From contig CAZPGF010000140.1 in assembly GCA_964586025.1 (NCBI GenBank), forward strand, positions 1 to 6,402: a DNA stretch of 6,402 nucleotides, in the 5' to 3' direction. Positions 1-6,402 of this stretch are shown piece after piece. Every line of letters starts with the position of its first letter. Positions within the stretch are counted from its first letter, which is position 1. Below the pieces are notes generated by a model. It did no database searches, was not told where the DNA came from, and saw only the letters and a list, made by a program, of their open reading frames with translations. Source of the stretch: JACKGW01 sp964586025. Lineage in GTDB: Bacteria > Planctomycetota > PLA2 > JAEUHO01. Made by a program: the position numbers and the translations under genes.

Positions 1-1
1 C

Positions 2-1834
2 ACGCTCGACGACATGCTCGCGAATCTGCGCGCGCTGGTCGTGCTCGGCGTGATCGGCCTGCTCGTCGGACTGTTCATCGTCTACCTGTCGGTTTCGATC
101 GGCGTGGTCGAACGATCGCGCGCGGTCGCGACCATGCGCACGCTCGGCGCCACGCCGCGTGGGATTCGCGGCGCGCTGCTGATCGAAGCGGGCGTGCTCG
201 GCGCGATTGGCTCGGCCCTGGGTCTCCTCCTCGGCTGGGTGCTCGCCCGCGTGCTGACGGGCGCGATCGAGTCCACCGTCAATCGACTCGTCTCGCTCGT
301 GAGCGTCGATCGCGTGGTTCTGCCTCCCCATGCCGCGATCCTCGGCATGGCCGCGGGGATCGGGACGTCCGTCCTCGCGGCCTGGTGGCCGTCGCGTCGC
401 GCGAGCGCGATTCCCGCGGCCGAGGCGCTGCGACCGGCGGTCCTCGGCACGCGCCTGCTGCCCCGCTACGGTCGGGCCTTCGCCGCCGGGTGCGCGCTGC
501 TCGCGGTCGGCGCGGCCGTCGTCGTGTTCGTGCAGCTGCGCGCGCCGCCGTGGGTCGGCCTCGGCGCGATGGCCCTCCTGTTCCTGGGCGTCGCGCTGAT
601 GTTGCCGCAGGTCACGATCGTCGTGTCGCGCGCGTTGCGCACCCCGCTGCGACGTGGGTTCTCCGCCGAGGGCTTCCTGGCGGCCGACAACGTGATGCGG
701 TACCCCCAGCGGTCCGCGCTGACGGTGGTCGCGCTGGGCGGGGCGCTCGCCCTGATGATGACCTCCAGCGCGATCGTCGGCGGCTTCCAGCATGCGACGT
801 CGGCGTGGCTCGACGCCGCGATCCCGTTCGACTTGAGCGTGCAACCCTCGCGACTCACCTCGACGGTGTACGGCGGCGCGTCGCTGCCCGCGGACCTCGA
901 CCGGCGAATCCGCGAGGTCGAAGGAGTCGTCGAGACGTACGGCGTGCGTGCCGTCGTGCGCGAGCTCGGCGCGAACGACATCCTGCTCCTCGCGGTGGAC
1001 GTGGAGTCGTTCTATCGAGCGCTCGCACGACGGGGTCGTGATCCGACCGGCGAGCGCAGCGGTCCGTCGGCGGACGCCGAACTCGCCGCGGGTCGTTCGG
1101 CGGGCATCTCGCGCAACCTCGCGGCGCACGTCGGGCTCGGTCTCGGAGACACCATCGAACTCGCCTCACCGACGGGGCCGGTGAGGTTGCCGATCTCGCA
1201 CGTCAACATCGACTACTCGTGGCCGCGCGGTGTCGTCGCGATCGACCTCGACCTCTACCGCGAGCGTTGGCAGGACGACGGTCTCTCGTACGTGGACGTC
1301 GTGCTCGAGCCGGGCGCGACGCGCGACGCGGCCCGCCGACGGATCGACGAGCACCTCGGCGCCGGGGGCGGCTACTTCATCTACGAGGACGACGACATCC
1401 GGGCGTACGCATCCGACGCGCTGGAGCAGACGTTCCGCCTCGTGGACGCCCAGGTGCTCGTCGCGATGGGGATCGGCTTCCTCGGCATCCTGAACACCCT
1501 GCTGCTGTCGGTGCTTCGTCGCCAACGCGAGATCGGCATGCTGCGCGTGGTCGGCATGACACGGGCCGGCGTGGCGCGCAGCGTCGCGATCGAGGCCCTG
1601 CTGATCGCCGCCCTCGGCGCGGCATTCGGCATCGTCGCGGGGCTCGCGGCGGCGGCCGGACCGGCGGGACGACACGTGTTCCTCGTGACCGGCTACGAGG
1701 TCCCGTTCCACGTGCCCTGGCGCACGGCGGCGATCGTCACCGCCTCGTCGTTCGCAATCGGCCTGGTCGCGAGCGTGCTGCCCGCGCGGCGCGCCGCGCG
1801 GGCGCCGCTCCTCTCGGCGATCGGCTACGAGTAG
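2..1834 (+). CDS. FtsX/MacB-type ABC transporter permease, 5' end missing
   Basis: Membrane permease subunit of an ABC transporter of the FtsX/LolC/MacB superfamily. Members move lipids, lipoproteins, drugs or peptides, or transmit force, with a separate ATPase. Counting from the first in-frame Met (base 14), a first FtsX domain spans residues 5-140 with membrane segments near 8-30, 52-80 and 106-126. Two more hydrophobic segments follow at 155-175 and 181-205, then one at 233-257. A soluble extracytoplasmic region covers about 260-475. A second FtsX domain has segments near 479-501, 524-550 and 571-591. Both domains carry the family signature around the first cytoplasmic loop: RAVATMRTLGAT at 36-47 and REIGMLRVVGMT at 505-516. 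The frame is open to the left edge, Met14 has no Shine-Dalgarno, and the first segment in view is what normally follows a missing N-terminal anchor and periplasmic domain. The true protein is therefore probably 800 residues or more. The ATPase is not in view and substrate cannot be told. Confidence 0.9.
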   Translation, partial: TLDDMLANLRALVVLGVIGLLVGLFIVYLSVSIGVVERSRAVATMRTLGATPRGIRGALLIEAGVLGAIGSALGLLLGWVLARVLTGAIESTVNRLVSLVSVDRVVLPPHAAILGMAAGIGTSVLAAWWPSRRASAIPAAEALRPAVLGTRLLPRYGRAFAAGCALLAVGAAVVVFVQLRAPPWVGLGAMALLFLGVALMLPQVTIVVSRALRTPLRRGFSAEGFLAADNVMRYPQRSALTVVALGGALALMMTSSAIVGGFQHATSAWLDAAIPFDLSVQPSRLTSTVYGGASLPADLDRRIREVEGVVETYGVRAVVRELGANDILLLAVDVESFYRALARRGRDPTGERSGPSADAELAAGRSAGISRNLAAHVGLGLGDTIELASPTGPVRLPISHVNIDYSWPRGVVAIDLDLYRERWQDDGLSYVDVVLEPGATRDAARRRIDEHLGAGGGYFIYEDDDIRAYASDALEQTFRLVDAQVLVAMGIGFLGILNTLLLSVLRRQREIGMLRVVGMTRAGVARSVAIEALLIAALGAAFGIVAGLAAAAGPAGRHVFLVTGYEVPFHVPWRTAAIVTASSFAIGLVASVLPARRAARAPLLSAIGYE

Positions 1835-1874
1835 GCGGGATCGCACGGACGGGGTGCGGGCGCTCCCGACGCGT

Positions 1875-2612
1875 CTACCGGAGCCGGAAGCGGATCGGCA
1901 GTTCGGCCGCTCCGCTTGCGCCCGGCGCGAAGCGGGTCGCGCGGGCCACGCGCAACGCGGCTTCGTCGAGCATCGCGTGCCCGGACGGCACGGCGACCTC
2001 GGCTCGAATGACCGTTCCATTCGAATCGACGGCGATCCGCACCACCACATCCCCTTCGATCCCGCGACGACGGGCGATCCAGGGATAGAACCGCGCCGGA
2101 TCCGGCGACGCGACGATGCGCAGATCGGTGGCGCCCGGGCGGGGGGAGGACGGGGCCGGTCGCGGAGGCGTCGGTGCCGGCGGAGCGCGGCGCGCGGCGA
2201 GATCCTCGAGAGCCCACACGGCGACGCTCGGCGGTAGTTCGAGCACGCCCGGTCGCACGTCGTGGAAGGACCGTTCGGCGAATCGTTCTTCCGGCAGCAT
2301 GTGTTCGAACGGATCCGCGGGCGGGACCTTGATCTCGGGAGGTCGCGCATCCGGGGGCGGCGCGATGTCGGGGACCGGGCCGTCCTCGGCAGGGAGCGCG
2401 TCCGTGTCCGCGAGGTCGGCCGGGGGATGCTCGAACGAGGTGATCGCCGGCGTCAGCACGCGTTCGGGCGCGGGCACGTTCGGTTCGCGCGAGGCGATCC
2501 ACAGCGCGCCGATCGCGACGGCGTGCAGCGCCGCCGCGAGGCCGACCGAGAGCACGCGATGCCGCGACGGCGGCTCGTCGAGAGTGGAGAGGCGGCGGCG
2601 TGCGGGCACCAT
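1875..2612 (-). CDS. TonB-family protein (N-terminal anchor, Pro-rich linker, TonB C-terminal domain)
   Basis: Envelope protein that by family would couple the inner-membrane proton gradient to outer-membrane receptors, or act as a related periplasmic adaptor. The 245-residue form has a basic cytoplasmic N-terminus (1-19), one membrane helix at about 20-40 that includes His30, a Pro/Ala-rich periplasmic linker (about 46-100 and 143-160), and a TonB C-terminal domain at about 165-245. That domain shows the expected YP (176-177), IEGDVVVRIAVDSNGTV (185-201) and a late ATRF (225-228), ending with alternating beta-strand residues PIRFRLR. No exbB or exbD is in view. The ATG at 2612 has no good Shine-Dalgarno. 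An in-frame GTG at 2660 would add 16 residues and overlap the upstream glycosylase stop by 4 bp (GTGA), so either start is possible. It lies downstream of the glycosylase on the same strand and is probably cotranscribed. The family assignment is firm; the role as a true energy transducer is inferred. Confidence 0.87.
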   Translation of the reverse strand: MVPARRRLSTLDEPPSRHRVLSVGLAAALHAVAIGALWIASREPNVPAPERVLTPAITSFEHPPADLADTDALPAEDGPVPDIAPPPDARPPEIKVPPADPFEHMLPEERFAERSFHDVRPGVLELPPSVAVWALEDLAARRAPPAPTPPRPAPSSPRPGATDLRIVASPDPARFYPWIARRRGIEGDVVVRIAVDSNGTVIRAEVAVPSGHAMLDEAALRVARATRFAPGASGAAELPIRFRLR

Positions 2613-2656
2613 GGAAGACCAAGCAGGATCGCCGGAACGTCGGGGCGATGCGCCGT

Positions 2657-3709
2657 TCACCGTCCCCCACGCACGGGGACGAGGGGCGCCGGCACCTCGA
2701 GCGCCCGCCACGCGTACCAAGCTGCGGTCGATCGCCACGGCCGGAGCGGCTTCCCCCACCGTTCGAGCCGCGCCGCGTCGGGTTCGCCCCGCAGGTGGAA
2801 CCAGCGCGCGATCCCCTTGCGCACGCCGAGGTCGAGGACCGGCCAGACGTCGGGCCGCCCGAGGCTGAACAGGAGGTGCATCTGTGCGCTCCAGGGTCCG
2901 ATCCCCCGTACCTGGGTCAGCCTCTCGATCACCTCGTCGTCGGGGAGGCGCGCGAGCGCACGAGGGTTCAACGAACCGTCCGCGACGCGGTGCGCCAGGT
3001 CGCGAATGGCCGCCGCCTTGGCCGCGGAGAGCCCCGCCTCGCGCAGGCGCGGCATCGGTGCGCGAAGGACGGCGTCCGGGTCCACCGTGCCGCCGAGCCG
3101 GTCGGCGAGGCGGTTCCAGATCGTGGTGGCGGCCTGACCGGACAGTTGCTGGAAGACGATCGCGCGCGCGATCGTCGCGAACGTGCTCGGCTGGAAGCGA
3201 TCGAGCGGCGGGCCGCCGAGGAGGACGAGGTCGCGGAAGCGTTCGTCGCGACGCGCCAGGGCGAGCGCGCCCTCGATCGAGGCATGGGGAGGCGGCTCCG
3301 CGCCGGACCACCACCGCGGCCAGGAGACTCGGAACGAGAGCCATCGCGCCACGCGACCCGCCGGGTCGTGCGCGTGGACGACGACCCGCTGCGGTCGATC
3401 CGCCGTATGCAACGCGACGCGCACGGCATCAAGGGCGGACGCACCGGCGGCGATGTCGATGCCGAGAGCGTTCCGGTTGAGCTCCGCCACCGCGCGGGCG
3501 ACGGCGCGCTTGGCGATCGCCGGTGCCACGGCCTCCTCTCCGGGCACGACGCGAACGGTGCGCGATGAGCCCGGCACGAGCCGCACGCGCGACGCCGTCG
3601 AGGGAGACAGGATCAGCACGTCGGCATCGGCGCACGACGCGGCGTCCCGGGCGAACACGGCTTCGTGTCCGTCGACGCGCCAAGGTCCGCGATCGGCCGA
3701 CTTCGCCAT
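2657..3709 (-). CDS. DNA-3-methyladenine glycosylase 2 family (HhH-GPD), with unrecognised N-terminal region
   Basis: Base-excision repair enzyme that by family hydrolyses the N-glycosidic bond of alkylated purines such as 3-methyladenine. The 350-residue product has the HhH-GPD fold from about residue 145 to the end. The AlkA/MAG-type motif FQQLSGQAA is at 186-194, the helix-hairpin-helix VRGIGPWSA at 267-275, and the catalytic-loop motif PVLDLGVRKG at 290-299 with Asp293 as the predicted catalytic residue. The typical PWRSTAAWYAWR is at 324-335. No four-cysteine iron-sulfur cluster is seen, as expected for AlkA rather than Nth/MutY. Residues 1-145 do not look like the AlkA N-terminal domain and I do not recognise them. 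They are acid/alanine-rich with Val/Leu-rich strands, and codon composition matches the rest. The ATG start is supported by GGAGG eight bases upstream. The gene diverges from the S9 peptidase and precedes the TonB-like gene. Family call firm; substrate range inferred. Confidence 0.9.
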   Translation of the reverse strand: MAKSADRGPWRVDGHEAVFARDAASCADADVLILSPSTASRVRLVPGSSRTVRVVPGEEAVAPAIAKRAVARAVAELNRNALGIDIAAGASALDAVRVALHTADRPQRVVVHAHDPAGRVARWLSFRVSWPRWWSGAEPPPHASIEGALALARRDERFRDLVLLGGPPLDRFQPSTFATIARAIVFQQLSGQAATTIWNRLADRLGGTVDPDAVLRAPMPRLREAGLSAAKAAAIRDLAHRVADGSLNPRALARLPDDEVIERLTQVRGIGPWSAQMHLLFSLGRPDVWPVLDLGVRKGIARWFHLRGEPDAARLERWGKPLRPWRSTAAWYAWRALEVPAPLVPVRGGR

Positions 3710-3717
3710 GTGCCGTG

Positions 3718-3722
3718 CCTCC
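3718..3722 (-). promoter_or_regulatory. Shine-Dalgarno of the glycosylase gene
   Basis: On the minus strand this reads GGAGG, with eight bases before the ATG ending at 3709. It decides the glycosylase start and shows that the unrecognised N-terminal 145 residues are probably translated as part of the enzyme. Confidence 0.8.
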
Positions 3723-3749
3723 GCGCCGTAGTCTCGCCGGAACACGCGC

Positions 3750-3776
3750 CGAGCCCCCGCCGAGCGCGGGGGTTCG
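3750..3776. other. GC-rich hairpin in the divergent intergenic region
   Basis: An inverted repeat with arms 3750-3760 (CGAGCCCCCGC) and 3766-3776 (GCGGGGGTTCG) forms an 11-bp stem with one G-T pair and a 5-base loop. It sits in the 86-bp gap between two divergent genes, so it is upstream of both. No run of T follows in either direction, so a classical intrinsic terminator is unlikely. It could be an operator, an element in a 5' leader that affects translation, or chance in GC-rich DNA. I could not find convincing -35/-10 elements for either gene in this gap. Confidence 0.4.
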
Positions 3777-3784
3777 CGCGTGGT

Positions 3785-3791
3785 AGGAAGG
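3785..3791 (+). promoter_or_regulatory. Shine-Dalgarno of the S9 peptidase gene
   Basis: AGGAAGG ends four bases before the ATG at 3796 and ten before a second in-frame ATG at 3802. It supports a start at one of these two, and 3796 gives the usual spacing for the AGGA part (seven bases). Confidence 0.75.
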
Positions 3792-3795
3792 CGGG

Positions 3796-5814
3796 ATGCC
3801 GATGCCCGCCCGCTTCCGTCTCGTGCGTCCGGGTCGCGCGGGGCGCCCCGCGCGCATCGACGAATTGCAGCGGATCGCACGACCGGGGGCCCCGGAGGTG
3901 TCCCCGGACGGGCGGTTCCTCGTGCATGCCGCGACGACCCTCGACGCGAACGGAGAGCGGGCCGCCGCACGACTCGTCGCGATCGAGATCGCGACCGGCC
4001 GAACGAGGAGATTGACCGCACCGGAGAGGCACGTGGCGGAGCCGCGGTTCTCGCCGGACGGCTCGCGACTCGCGTTTCTCGCGCGAGCGGCCGCGGCCCC
4101 CGACGCGCCGATGCAGGTTCACGTGCTCCCGTGGGATGGCGGCGAGGCGACGTGCGTGTCGGACCTTCCTCTGGGCGCGTTCGAGGCGCGCTTCGTGCCC
4201 GGCCGCGATGCGCTGCTGGTCGGAACGTGGGTCGAGGGGGACGACGGCACGATCGAGGGCACACGCGAACGCTTGGCGCAGCGCGGCGGGAAGCCGTTGC
4301 GCGTGCACCGCACGGAAGGGCGCTTCTACCGGTTCTGGGATCGCTGGCTCACCGACCGACGGCGCGCGCGCTTCGTCGAGATCGACCTGGAGACGAACGC
4401 GGTGCGCGATCGGCTGCCCGGCTGCAGCCTGTGGTTTCCGTTTCTCGAACCGGCGGGCAGCTTCGACATCCGTCCGGACGGACGCGCGGTGTTGTTCACC
4501 GCCTCCGACGAGAGCGGTCCAGAGGGCCGCCTGCGCAGCGACGTGTACGAACTGCGCCTCGATGGCGACCCGGCGCCCCCCGTGCGCGTCACCGCGAACG
4601 AGGCATGCCGTTCGTTCCGCCCCCGCTATCTCGACGGCGGCTCGTTCGTCTACGGCACGACGACCGACTGGGACTTCTACGCCGATCGCCCGCGCCTGAT
4701 GCGGCGCCGGCCCGACGGCACGACGAGTCCGTGGATGACCTCCTGGGACCGTGCGCCGGCCGGCTGGGAGGTCACCGCGGACGGCTCGCTCGTGTTCGTC
4801 GCGGAGGACGATGGGTCGCAGCGGCTCTTTCGGCTCGCGCCGGACGCGGACACGCCGATCGCGCTCACGGCCGACGGATCCGTCACGGATCCGTGCCCGC
4901 TCGCGGACGGCGGCGTCGCGTTCCGCCGCGACGACCTCTCCACGCCGACGGAACTGATCGTGCGCGCGGCCGACGGTGCGGAGCGACGGCTCGCTCCGGC
5001 CGAAGGAGAGGGACTTCCCCCTGACCTCGCGCTCGCGGATGTGTTCGATGTCCGCTTCGAGGGAGCCCATGGGGACATGGTGCAGATGTTCGTCCTGCGC
5101 ACGCCGGGCGCGGAGCACGCGGCGCCGCTCGTGCACCTGATCCACGGCGGGCCGCACGCCCACTTCGGCGACGCGTGGCATCCGCGCTGGAACGCGCAGG
5201 CGTTCGCGGCCGACGGCGCGGCGGTCGCCCTCGTGAACTTCCACGGTTCGACCGGCTTCGGGCAGGCGTTCGCGCAGGGCATCCAGGGAGCGTGGGGAGA
5301 CATGCCTGCCGAGGACATCCATCGCGCGACGGACGCACTGATCGCCGCCGGTGTCGCCGACCCGCAGCGCGTCGCGATCACGGGGGGGTCGTACGGCGGC
5401 TACCTCGTCGCGTGGCTCGCCGCGACGAGCGATCGGTTCGTGTGCGCGGTGAACCACGCGGGCGTGTTCGACCTGGCGTTGCAGTACGCCAGCGACGTCA
5501 CGTTCGGCCGGGCGCGCAACATGGGCGGCGACCTCTGGACCGATCCCGACGCGGTCGATCGCTGGAATCCGGCGCGCCACACCTCCGGCCTCACGACGCC
5601 GATGCTGGTCGTCCACGGCGAAAGGGACTATCGCGTGCCGATCGATCAGGGGTTGCTCTGCTACGGCATCCTGCAGGCGAAGGGCGTCCCGTCGCGCCTC
5701 GTCCTCTTCCAGGACGAGAACCACTGGGTGCTCCAGCCCGCGAACAGCCGCCTCTGGTACGACGAGGTGCTGGGCTGGATCGCACGCTTCACGACGGCGG
5801 AGCCGGGTGCCTGA
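3796..5814 (+). CDS. S9 family (prolyl oligopeptidase-type) serine peptidase
   Basis: Serine peptidase of the dipeptidyl-peptidase/acylaminoacyl-peptidase group, which trims or cleaves short peptides. At 672 residues it has the usual length. Residues ~20-420 form a beta-propeller with WD40-like PD40 repeats, seen as SPDG or similar motifs at about 35-38, 86-89 and near 224-228 and 326-329. The alpha/beta-hydrolase domain follows from ~425 to the end. It holds the HGGPH loop (450-454), NFHGSTGFG (481-489), the nucleophile motif GGSYGG with Ser532, Asp611 in HGERDYRVP, and His643 in DENHW, so the catalytic triad is complete. There is no signal peptide or membrane segment, so it is most likely cytoplasmic. 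The start is set by AGGAAGG just upstream. It stands alone on its strand, divergent from the glycosylase and convergent with arfB. Family and activity class are firm; whether it is a dipeptidyl-, acylaminoacyl- or oligopeptidase cannot be told from the motifs. Confidence 0.95.
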   Translation: MPMPARFRLVRPGRAGRPARIDELQRIARPGAPEVSPDGRFLVHAATTLDANGERAAARLVAIEIATGRTRRLTAPERHVAEPRFSPDGSRLAFLARAAAAPDAPMQVHVLPWDGGEATCVSDLPLGAFEARFVPGRDALLVGTWVEGDDGTIEGTRERLAQRGGKPLRVHRTEGRFYRFWDRWLTDRRRARFVEIDLETNAVRDRLPGCSLWFPFLEPAGSFDIRPDGRAVLFTASDESGPEGRLRSDVYELRLDGDPAPPVRVTANEACRSFRPRYLDGGSFVYGTTTDWDFYADRPRLMRRRPDGTTSPWMTSWDRAPAGWEVTADGSLVFVAEDDGSQRLFRLAPDADTPIALTADGSVTDPCPLADGGVAFRRDDLSTPTELIVRAADGAERRLAPAEGEGLPPDLALADVFDVRFEGAHGDMVQMFVLRTPGAEHAAPLVHLIHGGPHAHFGDAWHPRWNAQAFAADGAAVALVNFHGSTGFGQAFAQGIQGAWGDMPAEDIHRATDALIAAGVADPQRVAITGGSYGGYLVAWLAATSDRFVCAVNHAGVFDLALQYASDVTFGRARNMGGDLWTDPDAVDRWNPARHTSGLTTPMLVVHGERDYRVPIDQGLLCYGILQAKGVPSRLVLFQDENHWVLQPANSRLWYDEVLGWIARFTTAEPGA

Positions 5815-5844
5815 CGACGGGTCTCGACGGCGGCCTTTGCGGGG

Positions 5845-6282
5845 TCACGAATCGTCGGACGCGCGGCGGTCCTTCTTGCGGACGGCGGTGCGGCGTTTCG
5901 TCGCGAGACGGCGTTCGCGGGACGCGGTCGTCGGACGGGTCGCCTTGCGCGGGCGCGGACGACGCAGCGCCTGTTCGACGAGGCGCACGAACCGCCGGAT
6001 CGCCTCCTCGACGTTCCGATGCTGATCGCGTTCCGTCTCGACGGTCAGCACGAGTTCCCCGTCGTTCGTGAGCCGCGTCGCGAGTCGTTGCGCGAGCCAC
6101 GCGCGATCCGCGTCGCTCGGTGCCGACGACGTCGCGAGGTTCCAACGCAGTTCCACCTTCGACGCGGTGCGGTTGACGTGCTGGCCGCCCGGACCGCTCG
6201 CGCGGACCGCCTTCAGGCGGATCTCCCGACCCGGGACGACGAGTCGGCTTCCGACGGGGATCGCGGCGGGAACGCGCGCCAT
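5845..6282 (-). CDS. arfB: Alternative ribosome-rescue factor ArfB (peptidyl-tRNA hydrolase, YaeJ/ICT1 type)
   Basis: Releases the peptide from ribosomes stalled at the end of an mRNA lacking a stop codon. The 145-residue protein has the class I release-factor catalytic domain only: the block RASGPGGQHVNRTASKVELRW (27-47) contains the GGQ motif at 32-34. There is no stop-codon-recognition domain. The C-terminal tail from about residue 108 is strongly basic, with TRPTTASRERRLATKRR (115-131). In ArfB this tail enters the empty mRNA channel of the ribosome. Length fits the family (about 140 residues in E. coli). The N-terminus is about six residues longer before the GGQ than in E. coli ArfB, and no clear Shine-Dalgarno precedes the ATG; the only in-frame Met is the one used. 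It converges with the peptidase gene across 30 bp. A full-length release factor is excluded by size and by the missing domains. Confidence 0.94.
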   Translation of the reverse strand: MARVPAAIPVGSRLVVPGREIRLKAVRASGPGGQHVNRTASKVELRWNLATSSAPSDADRAWLAQRLATRLTNDGELVLTVETERDQHRNVEEAIRRFVRLVEQALRRPRPRKATRPTTASRERRLATKRRTAVRKKDRRASDDS

Positions 6283-6402
6283 GCCGCGCAGGGTACCCGT
6301 TCAGTCTCCGCACCCGCCCTCACGTCGGGGGCCATCCGAAGCGCCCAAGGCATGCCTTCCCTTCGCGTTCACCGCCGGTCCGGGTTCGCAGGCGGGGAGC
6401 GG
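6283..6402. other. Right-edge region with no supportable gene; contains a 12-bp palindrome
   Basis: These 120 bp lie upstream of arfB. A perfect palindrome, AAGGCATGCCTT, is at 6347-6358 and could be an operator or chance. A minus-strand frame is open from the edge to a TGA at 6301-6303 (33 codons), 18 bp before arfB. It might be the tail of a truncated gene, but its third-position GC is lower than in the other genes. Short plus-strand frames are also open to the edge. None can be called a gene from this window. Confidence 0.3.

Noticed and set aside
14..16. Met at base 14 as the true start of the permease
   Set aside because: No Shine-Dalgarno precedes it, the frame is open to the left edge, and the protein would lack the N-terminal anchor and periplasmic domain that the FtsX/MacB layout calls for.
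1835..1874. Bidirectional terminator between the convergent permease and TonB-like genes
   Set aside because: I found no convincing stem followed by a T run in these 40 bp; only weak G/C pairing is possible.
1166..2350. 394-codon minus-strand open frame across the permease end and TonB-like gene
   Set aside because: It overlaps two well-supported genes in other frames and its product is Arg-rich without motifs.
2600..3568. 322-codon plus-strand open frame over the glycosylase
   Set aside because: It is antisense to clear HhH-GPD motifs and has an Arg/Pro-rich low-information product, with no family resemblance.
3613..5724. 703-codon open frame on the minus strand, antisense to the peptidase
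   Set aside because: The peptidase on the other strand has a complete catalytic triad, repeats and a Shine-Dalgarno. The antisense translation is Arg/Ala-rich with no recognisable motif, a common by-product of high-GC coding DNA.
5815..5844. Terminator between the convergent peptidase and arfB genes
   Set aside because: The 30-bp gap has no clear inverted repeat or T tract.
1..6402. Novel multi-gene defence, biosynthetic or mobile system
   Set aside because: The five genes belong to familiar housekeeping or transport families on alternating strands, with no nuclease, integrase, reverse transcriptase, repeat array or composition shift.

Overview
The window is very GC-rich (by eye about 70 %), with codon third positions almost always G or C. 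It carries a TonB-family protein, which implies an outer membrane, so the source is most likely a high-GC Gram-negative (diderm) bacterium. The genes in view do not allow a narrower placement. There is no sign of an insertion sequence, phage, CRISPR array, tRNA or rRNA, and base composition looks uniform from end to end.

Layout, left to right: (1) the C-terminal three quarters or so of a large FtsX/MacB-type ABC transporter permease on the + strand, cut by the left edge; (2) facing it and only 40 bp away, a two-gene minus-strand unit with a 350-residue HhH-GPD DNA-3-methyladenine glycosylase first and a TonB C-terminal-domain protein second; (3) an 86-bp divergent intergenic region with a GC-rich hairpin and a clear Shine-Dalgarno site for each flanking gene; (4) a complete 672-residue S9 (prolyl oligopeptidase) family serine peptidase on the + strand; (5) convergent with it and 30 bp away, the minus-strand ribosome-rescue hydrolase ArfB; (6) 120 bp at the right edge with no gene that can be supported.

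The products do not form one pathway: lipid or lipoprotein/drug export, base-excision repair, outer-membrane energisation, peptide turnover and rescue of stalled ribosomes. Gene packing is tight, with short convergent gaps. I see no new multi-gene system. The points most worth a second look are the unrecognised ~145-residue N-terminal region of the glycosylase, the possible 4-bp coupled overlap between the glycosylase and the TonB-like gene, and the lone TonB-like protein that keeps the membrane histidine but not the serine of the classical TonB anchor.
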